From Clostridia bacterium (lineage in GTDB: Bacteria; Bacillota; Clostridia; Oscillospirales; CAG-272): a stretch of DNA of 42,348 nucleotides. The first letter of the stretch is position 1; each line of letters starts with the position of its first letter. A program made the translations under genes and the position numbers. This document shows, in pieces, positions 23,924-31,677 of the stretch. The notes beneath the pieces were generated by a model. It was not told where the DNA came from. It saw only the letters and a program-made list of their open reading frames with translations, and searched no databases. The DNA is taken from contig JAFTCN010000009.1 in NCBI GenBank assembly GCA_017454675.1, positions 1 to 42,348 on the forward strand. The letters run 5' to 3'.

Positions 23924-24140
23924 GCGGTTGACGGAAAAATGACTTTTTGATGATTTTTCCGCGCCCGCGCCCGCGCCGCTCTCCGGCGCGGCGAAAATCC
24001 CATTCACCGCCCCGTTCCGTCCTGTGCGGGCAGAAAAACAGTACAATAACGACGATATTATATCATTTTGAGGGTAGTCTGTCAATGCCGTCACGCCGCG
24101 CGGCTGAACATGACATGTGTCTCAAGCGTACCGATTCTGC
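23924..24140. other. Intergenic stretch between divergent promoters
   Basis: About 215 bases with a GC-rich palindromic patch near 23969-23993 (CCGCGCC...GGCGCGG) and an AT-rich segment near 24050-24070. No gene is supported; the short frames lack ribosome sites. Confidence 0.5.
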
Positions 24141-24169
24141 TTGACATATTTAATATCATGTTATATAAT
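24141..24169 (+). promoter_or_regulatory. Perfect-consensus sigma-A promoter for holB operon
   Basis: TTGACA (24141-24146), 17 bases, TATAAT (24164-24169). Every position of both boxes matches consensus, the strongest promoter in the window. Confidence 0.92.
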
Positions 24170-24243
24170 TAATAGATGCGGCGGGCCGGGGCGCCCCTGA
24201 CGTCCGGCACGCGGCACTTATGATCCGGAAGCGGAGGCGGAAG

Positions 24244-25224
24244 ATGCAGACGAACTACAAAGACACAGTATCCTCCGAACCGGGGCGCGGAGACGGAAGA
24301 GGCAGAGGAAAAGAGCTCTTTCCGGAGCTTCGCGGCTGCCGCGCGCTCAAGGAGCGCCTCCTGCCGATGCTCTCGGGGAGCGGAGGCCCGTCGGTCTCGC
24401 ACGCGTATACCGTCGAAGGCGGCAGCGAGTCGGATCGTCTGGGGTTTGCGGTCGGCTTCGCTCAGGCGCTGTCCTGCGGGAACAGGGACACGGACGGCTT
24501 CCCGCTGCCCTGCGGAAAATGCCGCAGCTGCCGGAACATCGCTGCGGGCATCTCTCCCGACGTCACCGTGTCGGGACCCGAAGAGGGCAGGTCTACGCTC
24601 GGCGTCGACGCCGTCAGAGCCCTCCGGAACGACATCAGGATCACCCCGTCAGAATCGGATTTCAAAGTATACATCCTCCGCTCGGCCGACTCGATGACGG
24701 TACAGGCGCAGAACGCCTTTCTCCTCACGCTCGAGGAGCCGCCTTCGTACGCCGTCATCCTCCTTCTCTGCCGCGACAGCCGGGCTCTTCTCGAGACGGT
24801 GCGCAGCAGAGCGCCCGCCCTCAGGCTCGACAATCCGGCCGACGCCGGAGCGGATGACATCGCAGCCGGAGCCAGAGAGACGGCCGACAGGTTCGTCGAA
24901 CTTGCCTCCGACAGGACGGGCGGCGCCGAGGCGATGACCGTCCTCATGCGCGGCTGCGCCTCGCGCGATGCGGCGGCGGCCGTCATGGCCGAGATCTCGC
25001 TCGCGCTCCGCGACCTCGTGGCTTTCAGAAAGTGCGGACCGCAAAAAGCCGCGCCGCTCTTCTACTCAGACCGTGAGCGGGCCGCGGATCTGTCGGAAAA
25101 GTTCACGGTGAACCGGCTCATGGGGCTGTCGGACCTCGCGGATAAGGCGAAGACCTCGCTCGCGCGGAACATGAACACGAGGCTGACGCTGATGAAATTC
25201 CTCGGCGACGCGAAGATGCTCTGA
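24244..25224 (+). CDS. holB: DNA polymerase III subunit delta'
   Basis: Clamp-loader subunit of the replicative polymerase. The ATG at 24244 is chosen because GGAGG lies seven bases before it; an ATG at 24220 is too near the promoter. The 326 residues begin with a Gly/Arg-rich stretch, then 'AYTVEGGSESDRLGFAVGFAQAL', a degenerate P-loop as usual for delta', and a zinc-ribbon with four Cys ('LSC' and 'PCGKCRSC'). 'GVDAVRALRNDIRITPSESDFKVYILRSADSMTVQAQNAFLLTLEEPP' is the conserved AAA+ core including the sensor region. In B. subtilis holB is followed by ricT, as here. Confidence 0.92.
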   Translation: MQTNYKDTVSSEPGRGDGRGRGKELFPELRGCRALKERLLPMLSGSGGPSVSHAYTVEGGSESDRLGFAVGFAQALSCGNRDTDGFPLPCGKCRSCRNIAAGISPDVTVSGPEEGRSTLGVDAVRALRNDIRITPSESDFKVYILRSADSMTVQAQNAFLLTLEEPPSYAVILLLCRDSRALLETVRSRAPALRLDNPADAGADDIAAGARETADRFVELASDRTGGAEAMTVLMRGCASRDAAAAVMAEISLALRDLVAFRKCGPQKAAPLFYSDRERAADLSEKFTVNRLMGLSDLADKAKTSLARNMNTRLTLMKFLGDAKML

Positions 25225-25330
25225 TCCGAATCCGCACCGCCGGGCTGGGACATCAAAGAAAAACAGTTTTTCCCGCGAAGCGGGAGACTCTGACAAAACG
25301 ATATATACGACACGGACAGGAAAGAAAAAG

Positions 25331-26995
25331 ATGGACGATATAGAAAAGAATCCGAAATCCGGCGCTGCCGGCGGATCGCCCTCCGGCGAAAACAGCGCGG
25401 CGGGGACCGGCACCGGATACGGCAACGGAAACGAAAACGAAAGAAACGGCGGCAAGCGCGGCGGCAGGAACCGCCGCGGGCGCGGACACGACGGATACGG
25501 CGGCGGCAGACAGCCGAAAGACAGGAACAGAGACGACTCCGGAGAAAGCCGGAACTCCGCCGGAGACGCCGCCCCGGCCGAAAGGCGCGGAGGGCAGTCT
25601 TCCCCCGCGCGTCAGCAGGAAAACGAGCAGGCCGGCCGTCAGAAGAACGACCGCAGACGGCCCCGCCACGTCGGAAAGAAACGCGGCTGGCCCGATGACC
25701 AGAAAGGCGGCGCGCAGGCACCGAAAGATGCCGTGAACGCCGGCTCGCCCGAGCAGAAACAGCAGCAGGGCGAAGGCGGCAGAGGCAGGGACAGGAACCG
25801 CGGACGCGACAGGGACAGGGACAGGGACAGAAACAGAGACCGGGATCAGCGACGCGAGAGAGACGGCGGCGAGAAGATCACCGATGAACGGACAACGTTC
25901 GCGCCGGTCGGAGAGCCTCTCTTCTCCGACGACTCCTGGCTCGACGGCGACACCGGGTTCGGCATCCTCGAGGACCCCGGGGAACGCGAACGCAGACCGG
26001 CGGAGCCCGTGCCGCCCGACCCCACGCTCGACGACGTGTTCGATCTCCCCGCGGACGTCGCGGAAAGGCACCGGACGGCGGAACCGGAGAACGGCGTCGA
26101 GATCGTCGGAGTGCACTTCCCGCAGGGCGGAAAGGTATATTATTTCGCGCCTCCCGCCGGAGCGAAGCTCTCGCAGGGCGACAAAGTGCTCGTCGAGACC
26201 GCCAGAGGGACCGAACTCGGCGAGGTCGCGCTCCCGAACCGCAAGGTGGCGGAGGAGGATATTGTACAGCCTCTCAAGCCGGTGATCCGCAAGGCGACGG
26301 CGGCCGACCTCGATCATCACGCCGACAATGTCCGGAGAGAGCCCGAAGCCGAGGCGATCTGCAGGGAAAAGATAGCGGCTCGCGGCCTCGACATGAAGCT
26401 CGTCGGCGCCCAGTACACCTTTGACAACACCAAGCTCATATTCTACTTCACCGCGGCGCAGCGCGTCGATTTCCGCGAGCTCGTGAAGGATCTCGCGTCG
26501 GTCTTCCGCACGCGCATCGAGCTGCGCCAGATCGGCATCCGCGACGAGGCGAAGATGCTCGGCGGAAAGGGAGTCTGCGGGCGCAAGCTCTGCTGCTCGT
26601 CGTTCCTGCCGAACTACGCCCAGGTCACGATAAAGATGGCCAAGGAGCAGGGGCTGGCGCTGACGTCGTCGAAGATATCGGGCAACTGCGGCCGGCTCAT
26701 GTGCTGCCTGAAGTTCGAGCACCCGACCTACGAGGAGGGACTGTCAAAGCTTCCTACGCCGGGGTCTGTTGTCGACACGCCCGACGGACGCGGCACGGTG
26801 TGCGAGCTCCGTCCGATCCCGCTCACCATGAAGGTGCGGCTCGACAGCGCCCCCGAGGAGCCCCCGAAACGCTACTCGCTCGACGATATAAAGGTGGTGA
26901 GACTCGCCGATCCGCCCGAGGACGACCAGCCGTCGAAGGGCAGGCGCGGAAAGGACAGGACCGCCCCCGCGGATGAGGAGATACCCGAAGACTGA
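25331..26995 (+). CDS. ricT: RicT/PSP1-domain protein with long Arg/Gly/Asp-rich N-terminal extension
   Basis: The C-terminal half (about 255-525) is the PSP1/RicT (YaaT) domain, including 'GIRDEAKMLGGKGVCGRKLCC' and 'SGNCGRLMCCLKFE'. The cysteines at 416, 421, 422, 453, 458 and 459 are those expected for iron-sulfur binding in RicT proteins. In B. subtilis RicT acts with RicA and RicF to control mRNA maturation by RNase Y and affects sporulation and competence. The first 245 residues are not part of that family: low complexity, rich in Gly, Arg, Asn, Asp and Gln, with an Arg-Asp repeat at about 151-178. At 554 residues the protein is about twice the usual length. It lies 106 bases after holB. 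Confidence 0.9.
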   Translation: MDDIEKNPKSGAAGGSPSGENSAAGTGTGYGNGNENERNGGKRGGRNRRGRGHDGYGGGRQPKDRNRDDSGESRNSAGDAAPAERRGGQSSPARQQENEQAGRQKNDRRRPRHVGKKRGWPDDQKGGAQAPKDAVNAGSPEQKQQQGEGGRGRDRNRGRDRDRDRDRNRDRDQRRERDGGEKITDERTTFAPVGEPLFSDDSWLDGDTGFGILEDPGERERRPAEPVPPDPTLDDVFDLPADVAERHRTAEPENGVEIVGVHFPQGGKVYYFAPPAGAKLSQGDKVLVETARGTELGEVALPNRKVAEEDIVQPLKPVIRKATAADLDHHADNVRREPEAEAICREKIAARGLDMKLVGAQYTFDNTKLIFYFTAAQRVDFRELVKDLASVFRTRIELRQIGIRDEAKMLGGKGVCGRKLCCSSFLPNYAQVTIKMAKEQGLALTSSKISGNCGRLMCCLKFEHPTYEEGLSKLPTPGSVVDTPDGRGTVCELRPIPLTMKVRLDSAPEEPPKRYSLDDIKVVRLADPPEDDQPSKGRRGKDRTAPADEEIPED

Positions 26996-27035
26996 GCTCT
27001 GACCGAAAATATTTGAGGTTTTACCCGCTTTCCCC

Positions 27036-27063
27036 TTGCATTTTCCGAAATATATGATAAAAT
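27036..27063 (+). promoter_or_regulatory. Promoter for the ferredoxin gene
   Basis: TTGCAT (27036-27041), a 16-base spacer and TAAAAT (27058-27063) in an AT-rich patch, followed by a leader of about 120 bases. Confidence 0.65.
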
Positions 27064-27111
27064 ATATATGAGAGATCGCCGCGGTGCTTCGGCCGCGCGG
27101 CATGTTATACC

Positions 27112-27146
27112 GCCTCCGCCCGTCCGCCCAGCGGACGGGCGGAGGC
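27112..27146 (+). other. 16-bp hairpin in the ferredoxin leader
   Basis: GCCTCCGCCCGTCCGC pairs perfectly with 27131-27146 around a CCA loop. No T-run follows, so it is a leader structure rather than a terminator. The ferredoxin ribosome site begins about 27 bases further on. Confidence 0.65.
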
Positions 27147-27188
27147 AGGAAATCACGATCCTAATCTTACGAAAGGATGGACGAACAG

Positions 27189-27365
27189 ATGGTAGCTTAT
27201 AAGATCAGCGATGACTGCATCTCCTGCGGAACCTGTGCGGAAGAGTGCCCGGTGGGCGCTATCAAAGAGGGCGACGGCAAGTACGAGATCGACCCCGAGA
27301 AGTGCATCGACTGCGGCAGCTGCGCCGGTGTTTGCCCGGTAGAGGCTCCCAAGCCCGAGGAATAA
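27189..27365 (+). CDS. 2[4Fe-4S] ferredoxin
   Basis: 58 residues from ATG 27189, chosen over the ATG at 27177 because the latter would have no room for a ribosome site while AAAGGATGG serves the former. The product is a small clostridial-type ferredoxin: 'CISCGTCAEECP' and 'CIDCGSCAGVCP' give two CxxCxxCxxxCP sets, one per [4Fe-4S] cluster, with the standard 'YKISDDC' start. It carries low-potential electrons in the cytosol. It has its own promoter and is followed by two strong hairpins, so it is an independent unit placed between ricT and the methylase gene. Confidence 0.95.
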   Translation: MVAYKISDDCISCGTCAEECPVGAIKEGDGKYEIDPEKCIDCGSCAGVCPVEAPKPEE

Positions 27366-27373
27366 TTCCCGCA

Positions 27374-27394
27374 GGCGGCGGTCTATCCGCCGCC
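27374..27394 (+). other. 8-bp GC hairpin after the ferredoxin gene
   Basis: GGCGGCGG and CCGCCGCC around TCTAT, starting 9 bases after the ferredoxin stop, with no T-run. Probably protects the 3' end together with the next hairpin. Confidence 0.5.
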
Positions 27395-27415
27395 GGAGGC
27401 AATTAAACGACCGGC

Positions 27416-27455
27416 GGCTGCCGGGCTCAAAGCCCGGCAGCCAGAATTGTTTTAT
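27416..27455 (+). terminator. Probable intrinsic terminator after the ferredoxin gene
   Basis: 12-bp stem GGCTGCCGGGCT/AGCCCGGCAGCC (27416-27427 with 27431-27442) with CAA loop, followed by AGAATTGTTTTA. The T-run is interrupted, so it may be partial and allow some read-through to the methylase gene. Confidence 0.7.
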
Positions 27456-27495
27456 ACGCCGTACGCACGCAGACGCCCCCCGTCAGAGGCTGAAA

Positions 27496-28308
27496 ATGAC
27501 AGAAGAAAAAGAAGAAAAAAGCGGAAGTTCCGGGAAAGACCGCCCCGCGGTTTCCCTCCGTCCGGGGGAGATTATACGGAGCGCCGGAAAGATAAAGATC
27601 ATCGAGAGCGGAAAGGGCCTCGCCTGGGGCACCGACGCCTGGCTCCTCGCCGCGTATATCCGAAAGTGCCGCCGGCTCTGCGAGCTCGGATGCGGCAGCG
27701 GCGTGATCACTCTCGCAGCCGCCGCATACGGCAGGGCGGAGAGCGTCACCGGCATCGAGATCATGGAGGAGCCGGCGGACAGGGCGGAGCGCGCCGCGGC
27801 GCTGAACGGCTTCGGGGACTCGGTCAGAATCGTCCGCCGCGACATCAGGGAGGTGAGATACACCGACCCCGGTATCGGCGGAAGGTTCGACGCCGTCGCT
27901 GCCAATCCCCCGTACATATCCCACCCCGGAAAGGCGAAAGGCGACCCCGAATCGGACGCCGCACGCCATGAGATCCACGGAGGTGTCGCCGATTTCTGCG
28001 CCGCCGCCGCCCGTCTGCTCGACCACAGAGGCAGTTTTTTCTGCGTCTTCAGGCCGGCGCGCCTGCCCGACCTGTTTTCGTCGATGCGGGCAGTGAAACT
28101 CGAACCCAAAAAAATGACTTTAGTCTGCTCCGACGCCGCGTCGGCCCCTTCGCTCGTCCTGTGCGAGGCGGTGCTCGGCGCCGCTCCGGGGCTCGACGTC
28201 TCCCCTCCGCTTTTCTTCTACCGCGACGGACCATCCGTCACCCCCAGGGTCATGACGGAGCGGATGTCGGAGATCTATGAAAGCTGCTCCTTCGGAGAAC
28301 GGCGCTGA
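27496..28308 (+). CDS. tRNA1(Val) (adenine37-N6)-methyltransferase-like protein (YabB/TrmN6)
   Basis: 270-residue SAM-dependent methyltransferase. The Rossmann 'LCELGCGSGVITLAAA' motif I (about 60-75), an acidic motif II 'VTGIEIMEE' and the catalytic 'VAANPPYI' (NPPY, near 136-143) identify an N6-adenine methylase of the TrmN6/YfiC type. The opening 'RPGEIIRSAGKIKIIESGKGLAWGTDAWLLAAYI' is the expected substrate-side segment. In B. subtilis yabB follows holB-ricT-yabA, so gene order supports the call. RBS AGAGG precedes the ATG. Confidence 0.85.
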   Translation: MTEEKEEKSGSSGKDRPAVSLRPGEIIRSAGKIKIIESGKGLAWGTDAWLLAAYIRKCRRLCELGCGSGVITLAAAAYGRAESVTGIEIMEEPADRAERAAALNGFGDSVRIVRRDIREVRYTDPGIGGRFDAVAANPPYISHPGKAKGDPESDAARHEIHGGVADFCAAAARLLDHRGSFFCVFRPARLPDLFSSMRAVKLEPKKMTLVCSDAASAPSLVLCEAVLGAAPGLDVSPPLFFYRDGPSVTPRVMTERMSEIYESCSFGERR

Positions 28309-28335
28309 GCCGGCCGGAGGACGACCGTTCCGAAG

Positions 28336-29004
28336 ATGGCATACAGATACAGAGTACTGGCGCTCGACCACGACGACACCACCGTGAGGTCGACGCCCGA
28401 GATCAACTGGCCGGCGTTCGTCGACACCCTCGAACACCTCCGGCCGGACGTTAAATACACATACGAGGAGTTTTTCGGCCTGTGCTTCGAGCCCGGTTTC
28501 GACGACCTCTGCCGGAAAATACTGAAGCTCGATGACAAAGAAATGAAGTTCGAGGTCGAAAACTGGCGGAAGTTCCAGGAACGTACCGTCCCGACCGCCT
28601 GCGAAGGCATCGGGGACGTAATCGCCGGAGCGCGCCGCCGCGGGATAATGCTCGCCGTCGTCTCGCATTCGGTGAGGGCCGGGATCGAGCGCGACTGGCT
28701 CGCGAATTTCGGCATCCTGCCCGACCTGATATACGACTGGGATGACGACCCGTCGAAGCGCAAGCCTTCTCCCTACCCTCTCTTCGACATCGCACGTCGC
28801 GCTGGCTGCCGGGTCTCTGACATACTGGTCGTCGATGACCTGAAGCACGGCTTCGATATGGCCGCCGCGGCCGGAGCCGACTTTGCCTACGCGGGGTGGT
28901 CGGAAGGCATACCGGCGATTGCGGAATTCATGAAAAAGAACGCGAAATACTGTTTCGACAGCCCGGCAGACCTTGGCGAGGTGATCTTCGATGGCGGGAA
29001 ATGA
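28336..29004 (+). CDS. HAD superfamily hydrolase (phosphatase-like)
   Basis: 222 residues. Motif I 'ALDHDDTTV' supplies the nucleophile Asp and the acid/base Asp in D-x-D-x-T form; motif II 'VVSHS'; motif III Lys in 'RKPSPYP'; motif IV 'ILVVDDLKHGFDMAAAAG'. The helical cap sits between motifs I and II, as in phosphoglycolate phosphatase-like proteins. Substrate unknown. It starts 27 bases after the methylase gene, and its last 14 bases overlap the next gene, so the three are probably one transcript. Confidence 0.85.
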   Translation: MAYRYRVLALDHDDTTVRSTPEINWPAFVDTLEHLRPDVKYTYEEFFGLCFEPGFDDLCRKILKLDDKEMKFEVENWRKFQERTVPTACEGIGDVIAGARRRGIMLAVVSHSVRAGIERDWLANFGILPDLIYDWDDDPSKRKPSPYPLFDIARRAGCRVSDILVVDDLKHGFDMAAAAGADFAYAGWSEGIPAIAEFMKKNAKYCFDSPADLGEVIFDGGK

Positions 29005-29755
29005 ATACAAGCGGCTGCTTAGCTTTACGCGGCGGGCCGTAGACGACTACTCGATGATAGAGGACGGCGACCGGATCGCCGTAGGCGTATCGGGCGGCAA
29101 GGACTCGCTCTCGCTGCTGACGGCCCTGGCGGGGCTGTCGGAATTCTACCCGAAGAAGTTCACCGTCACCGGCATATCGGTCGACATGGGCTTCCCCGGC
29201 GCGGACTATTCGGAGATAGCGGCATACTGCTCGTCGCTCGGGGTCGAGTATCACATCGTGAAGACCGAGATCTCGAAGATCATATTCGACATAAGAAAAG
29301 AGAAGAACCCCTGCTCGCTCTGCGCCACGATGCGACGCGGGGCCGTCAACAGTGCCGCGAAGGAGCACGGATGCGGCAAGGTGGCGCTTGGCCACCATTT
29401 CGACGACGTCGTCGAGACCTTCATGCTGAACCTCTTCCACGAGGGCAGGATCGGCACATTCAGCCCTGTGACATACCTCTCCCGGACCGGGATCACCGTG
29501 ATCCGGCCGCTCGTATACATGCCGGAGAAGGACATCCGCTATTTCGCCTCGAAGGCGGGCCTGCCGACGCTGGGACGCCTCTGCCCGGCCGACGGCAACA
29601 CCGAGCGGGAGGAAATGAAAAAGCTGCTCGCCGAGCTCGACAGGCAGCACAGAGGGCTGAAATACCGCATATTCGGTGCCATCCGCCGTGGAAAGATCGA
29701 CGGTTTTTCCGACGTCTCCCGCATGGCAGGGACATCGGCGTATTCGGAAGACTGA
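28991..29755 (+). CDS. TtcA-like tRNA 2-thiolation / ATP-pyrophosphatase family protein
   Basis: 254 residues. The PP-loop 'GVSGGKDSLSLL' (about 34-45) activates a target base by adenylation. 'PCSLCATMRRGAVN' (two Cys, about 97-110) and 'LGHHFDDVVETFMLNLF' are the standard TtcA/TIGR00269-type blocks for iron-sulfur or sulfur transfer. TtcA thiolates C32 of tRNA; related proteins thiolate U54, so the exact base is not settled. The start overlaps the HAD gene by 14 bases. The preceding TrmN6-like methylase is also a tRNA-modifying enzyme, which fits a tRNA-modification operon. Confidence 0.85.
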   Translation: MAGNEYKRLLSFTRRAVDDYSMIEDGDRIAVGVSGGKDSLSLLTALAGLSEFYPKKFTVTGISVDMGFPGADYSEIAAYCSSLGVEYHIVKTEISKIIFDIRKEKNPCSLCATMRRGAVNSAAKEHGCGKVALGHHFDDVVETFMLNLFHEGRIGTFSPVTYLSRTGITVIRPLVYMPEKDIRYFASKAGLPTLGRLCPADGNTEREEMKKLLAELDRQHRGLKYRIFGAIRRGKIDGFSDVSRMAGTSAYSED

Positions 29756-29798
29756 CAAAAGCGGACGGCAGACGGCGGTAACAATCGAAAAAACTTCA

Positions 29799-29838
29799 AG
29801 CAATGCCCCGGGGCCGCACGCGGCCCCGGGGCATTGCT
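29799..29838. terminator. Bidirectional terminator between the ttcA-like gene and asnA
   Basis: A perfect 18-bp stem (29799-29816 with 29821-29838), loop CACG. On the minus strand the stem is followed by TTGAAGTTTTTTCG, a good T-run, so it mainly ends the asnA transcript; on the plus strand GTATATTG follows. Confidence 0.85.
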
Positions 29839-29862
29839 GTATATTGTCAGGCAGTCCTGTCA

Positions 29863-30873
29863 TCAGAGCAGAAAGATGTTGTTCTCCTCGCACGCCTTCA
29901 CCGTGTCGGCAGGCCAGCATGACGCCTGGACCTCGCCGATATGAGCCTTGTGCAGGAAGAACATGCACATCCTCGACTGACCGATCCCTCCGCCGATCGT
30001 GTAGGGCAGCTCGCCGCGCAGCAGCGCGCTGTGGAAAGGCAGCGATGCCCTCTCCGGGCAACCCGCCTCGTCGAGCTGGCGCAGCAGCGCAGCCCCGTCG
30101 ACGCGTATACCCATGCTCGAGAGCTCAAGGGCCATGTCGAGCAGCGGATAGTACACCATGAGGTCGCCGTTGAGTGTCCAGTCGTCGTAGTCGGGGGCTC
30201 TGCCGTCGTGCGGCTTTCCGGAGCGCAGCGCTCCGCCGATCTGCTCGATGAACACCGCTCCGTATTCCTTCGCTGCCGCCTTCTCGCGGCCGTGGGGGTC
30301 GAGCCCGGGATATCTGTCCTCGAGTTCCTGCGAAGTCACGAAAGTGATATCCGGAGGGAGCAGATGACCGATGAAGCCGTAGTCGTCAGCGATGTAGTTC
30401 TCGGTCTGACGCAGGGCGTCGTATATGTATCTGACCGTCGTGCGGAGCGTCTCCTCCGTCCTCCGGTCCTTCTCTATGACTTTTTCCCAGTCCCACTGAT
30501 CGACGAAGACCGAATGGATGTTGTCGGTGGTCTCGTCGCGCCGTATAGCGTTCATATCGGTGTAAAGGCCCTCTCCGACGGCGAAGCCGTAGCGGCCGAG
30601 CGCCATCCGCTTCCACTTGGCGAGCGACTGGACTATCTCGAACTCTTCTCCGGGGGAGCAGAGCATGTCGAATGAAACCGGTCTTTCCCATCCGCTGAGG
30701 TTGTCGTTGAGCCCCGAGCTCCGGTTCACGAAGAGCGGAGCCGAGACGCGCCTGAGGTTGAGCTGATTCGCCAGGTCGGTCTGGAAGAAATCCTTTATTT
30801 TTTTGATCGCTATCTGAGTCTGCCGGGCCGTCAGCTGGGACCTGTAGCCGGACGGGATGTAAAGACCTCTCAT
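29863..30873 (-). CDS. asnA: Aspartate--ammonia ligase
   Basis: 336 residues, standard length for AsnA, the ammonia-dependent asparagine synthetase related to class II aminoacyl-tRNA synthetases. Visible marks: '[13 protein letters not shown]' at the N-terminus, '[22 protein letters not shown]' (about 41-62), '[10 protein letters not shown]' (about 84-93), '[13 protein letters not shown]', '[13 protein letters not shown]', '[23 protein letters not shown]' near the C-terminus (ATP site). The ATG overlaps the hpf stop by four bases (ATGA). It is the second gene of an hpf-asnA operon. Confidence 0.96.
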   Translation of the reverse strand: MRGLYIPSGYRSQLTARQTQIAIKKIKDFFQTDLANQLNLRRVSAPLFVNRSSGLNDNLSGWERPVSFDMLCSPGEEFEIVQSLAKWKRMALGRYGFAVGEGLYTDMNAIRRDETTDNIHSVFVDQWDWEKVIEKDRRTEETLRTTVRYIYDALRQTENYIADDYGFIGHLLPPDITFVTSQELEDRYPGLDPHGREKAAAKEYGAVFIEQIGGALRSGKPHDGRAPDYDDWTLNGDLMVYYPLLDMALELSSMGIRVDGAALLRQLDEAGCPERASLPFHSALLRGELPYTIGGGIGQSRMCMFFLHKAHIGEVQASCWPADTVKACEENNIFLL

Positions 30874-31391
30874 TTCTCGGGTACTATAAGTCCGTAGTCG
30901 CCGTCTCTGCGGCAGTATACGACGCAGGTGTCGCCGGTAGACTCGTCGGCGAAGACGAAGAACTGATGTCCGAGCAGGTTCATCTGCATGATCGCCTCGT
31001 CGACCGTCATCGGTTTGATGCGGAAGGATTTCGTCCGCACGACTCTGGCGCTGGGCTCGGAGAGCTCCTCCTCGGGAGCGACCTCGATGAAGGCGTTCTT
31101 GCGGAGCCGCTTCTCGAGTCTGGTCTTGTTCTTTCTGATCTGTCTGTCGATATTGTCCACCGCTTTGTCAAGCGCGTTTCTGAACGTCTCGTCGCTCGTC
31201 TCGCTGCGGAACAGCGTATTTGCGGCGGAGATGGTGATCTCGATGTTCTCGTTGTTTCTCTTGCGGCTGAATGTGACCGTCGCCGATCCCTCGTTGCTGA
31301 AATACTTGTCGAGCTTGGCAAGCTTTTTTTCGGCAAGCGCGCGGATGTCGTCCGGCACGCTCATCTGTCTGCCTACAACTGTGATTTTCAT
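30870..31391 (-). CDS. hpf: Ribosome hibernation promoting factor, long form
   Basis: 173 residues from ATG 31391, preceded by a perfect AGGAGG. The N-terminal domain (about 1-100) carries the HPF/YfiA signature ('[31 protein letters not shown]') and binds the 30S decoding region. After a linker, the C-terminal domain (about 115-173, '[35 protein letters not shown]') is the dimerisation module that forms 100S ribosomes; its presence makes this the long form usual in Firmicutes. It is the first gene of the operon and has its own promoter. Confidence 0.96.
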   Translation of the reverse strand: MKITVVGRQMSVPDDIRALAEKKLAKLDKYFSNEGSATVTFSRKRNNENIEITISAANTLFRSETSDETFRNALDKAVDNIDRQIRKNKTRLEKRLRKNAFIEVAPEEELSEPSARVVRTKSFRIKPMTVDEAIMQMNLLGHQFFVFADESTGDTCVVYCRRDGDYGLIVPEK

Positions 31392-31511
31392 GGATGACCT
31401 CCTGATGGCCGTGTGTCTTTCCGGGGCTTCTCCCGCCGTTCCGGGTCGGAAGAGCGGCCGGACCCGTTTCCGTCCGCCGACCCTGCGCACGCGCAGGATC
31501 CTCCCCTTATT

Positions 31512-31540
31512 AGTATAACACAAAAAGCTTCCGCTTTCAA
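31512..31540 (-). promoter_or_regulatory. Sigma-A promoter for hpf-asnA
   Basis: On the minus strand TTGAAA (31535-31540), 17 bases, TATACT (31512-31517), followed by AATAAGGGGAGG. It is about 120 bases before the hpf start codon. Confidence 0.75.
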
Positions 31541-31610
31541 GCGTTTTCCGCCGCGCCCGGCATCATTTGACTCATTTTTCAGCCGTTTGATCTCCGGCGA
31601 AAAGTTGTTG

Positions 31611-31639
31611 TTGCCTATGCGCCTTTTTTGTGATATAAT
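31611..31639 (+). promoter_or_regulatory. Promoter for the acyl-transfer gene cluster
   Basis: TTGCCT (31611-31616), 17-base spacer, TATAAT (31634-31639). It lies divergent to the hpf promoter, about 38 bases before the first ATG of the cluster. Confidence 0.75.
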
Positions 31640-31677
31640 ATAAAAGATATAGTTTACATTATGGAGGAAAAGCCCCG

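Noticed and set aside
25800..25840. GGACA-type short repeat in ricT as a phase-variable tract
   Set aside because: The repeat period is six bases, so copy-number changes would keep the reading frame; it encodes the Arg-Asp run.
25253..26722. 489-residue minus-strand frame opposite ricT
   Set aside because: Its composition (Val, Ala, Leu, Pro runs) mirrors the repetitive coding strand of RicT; no ribosome site and no recognisable domain.
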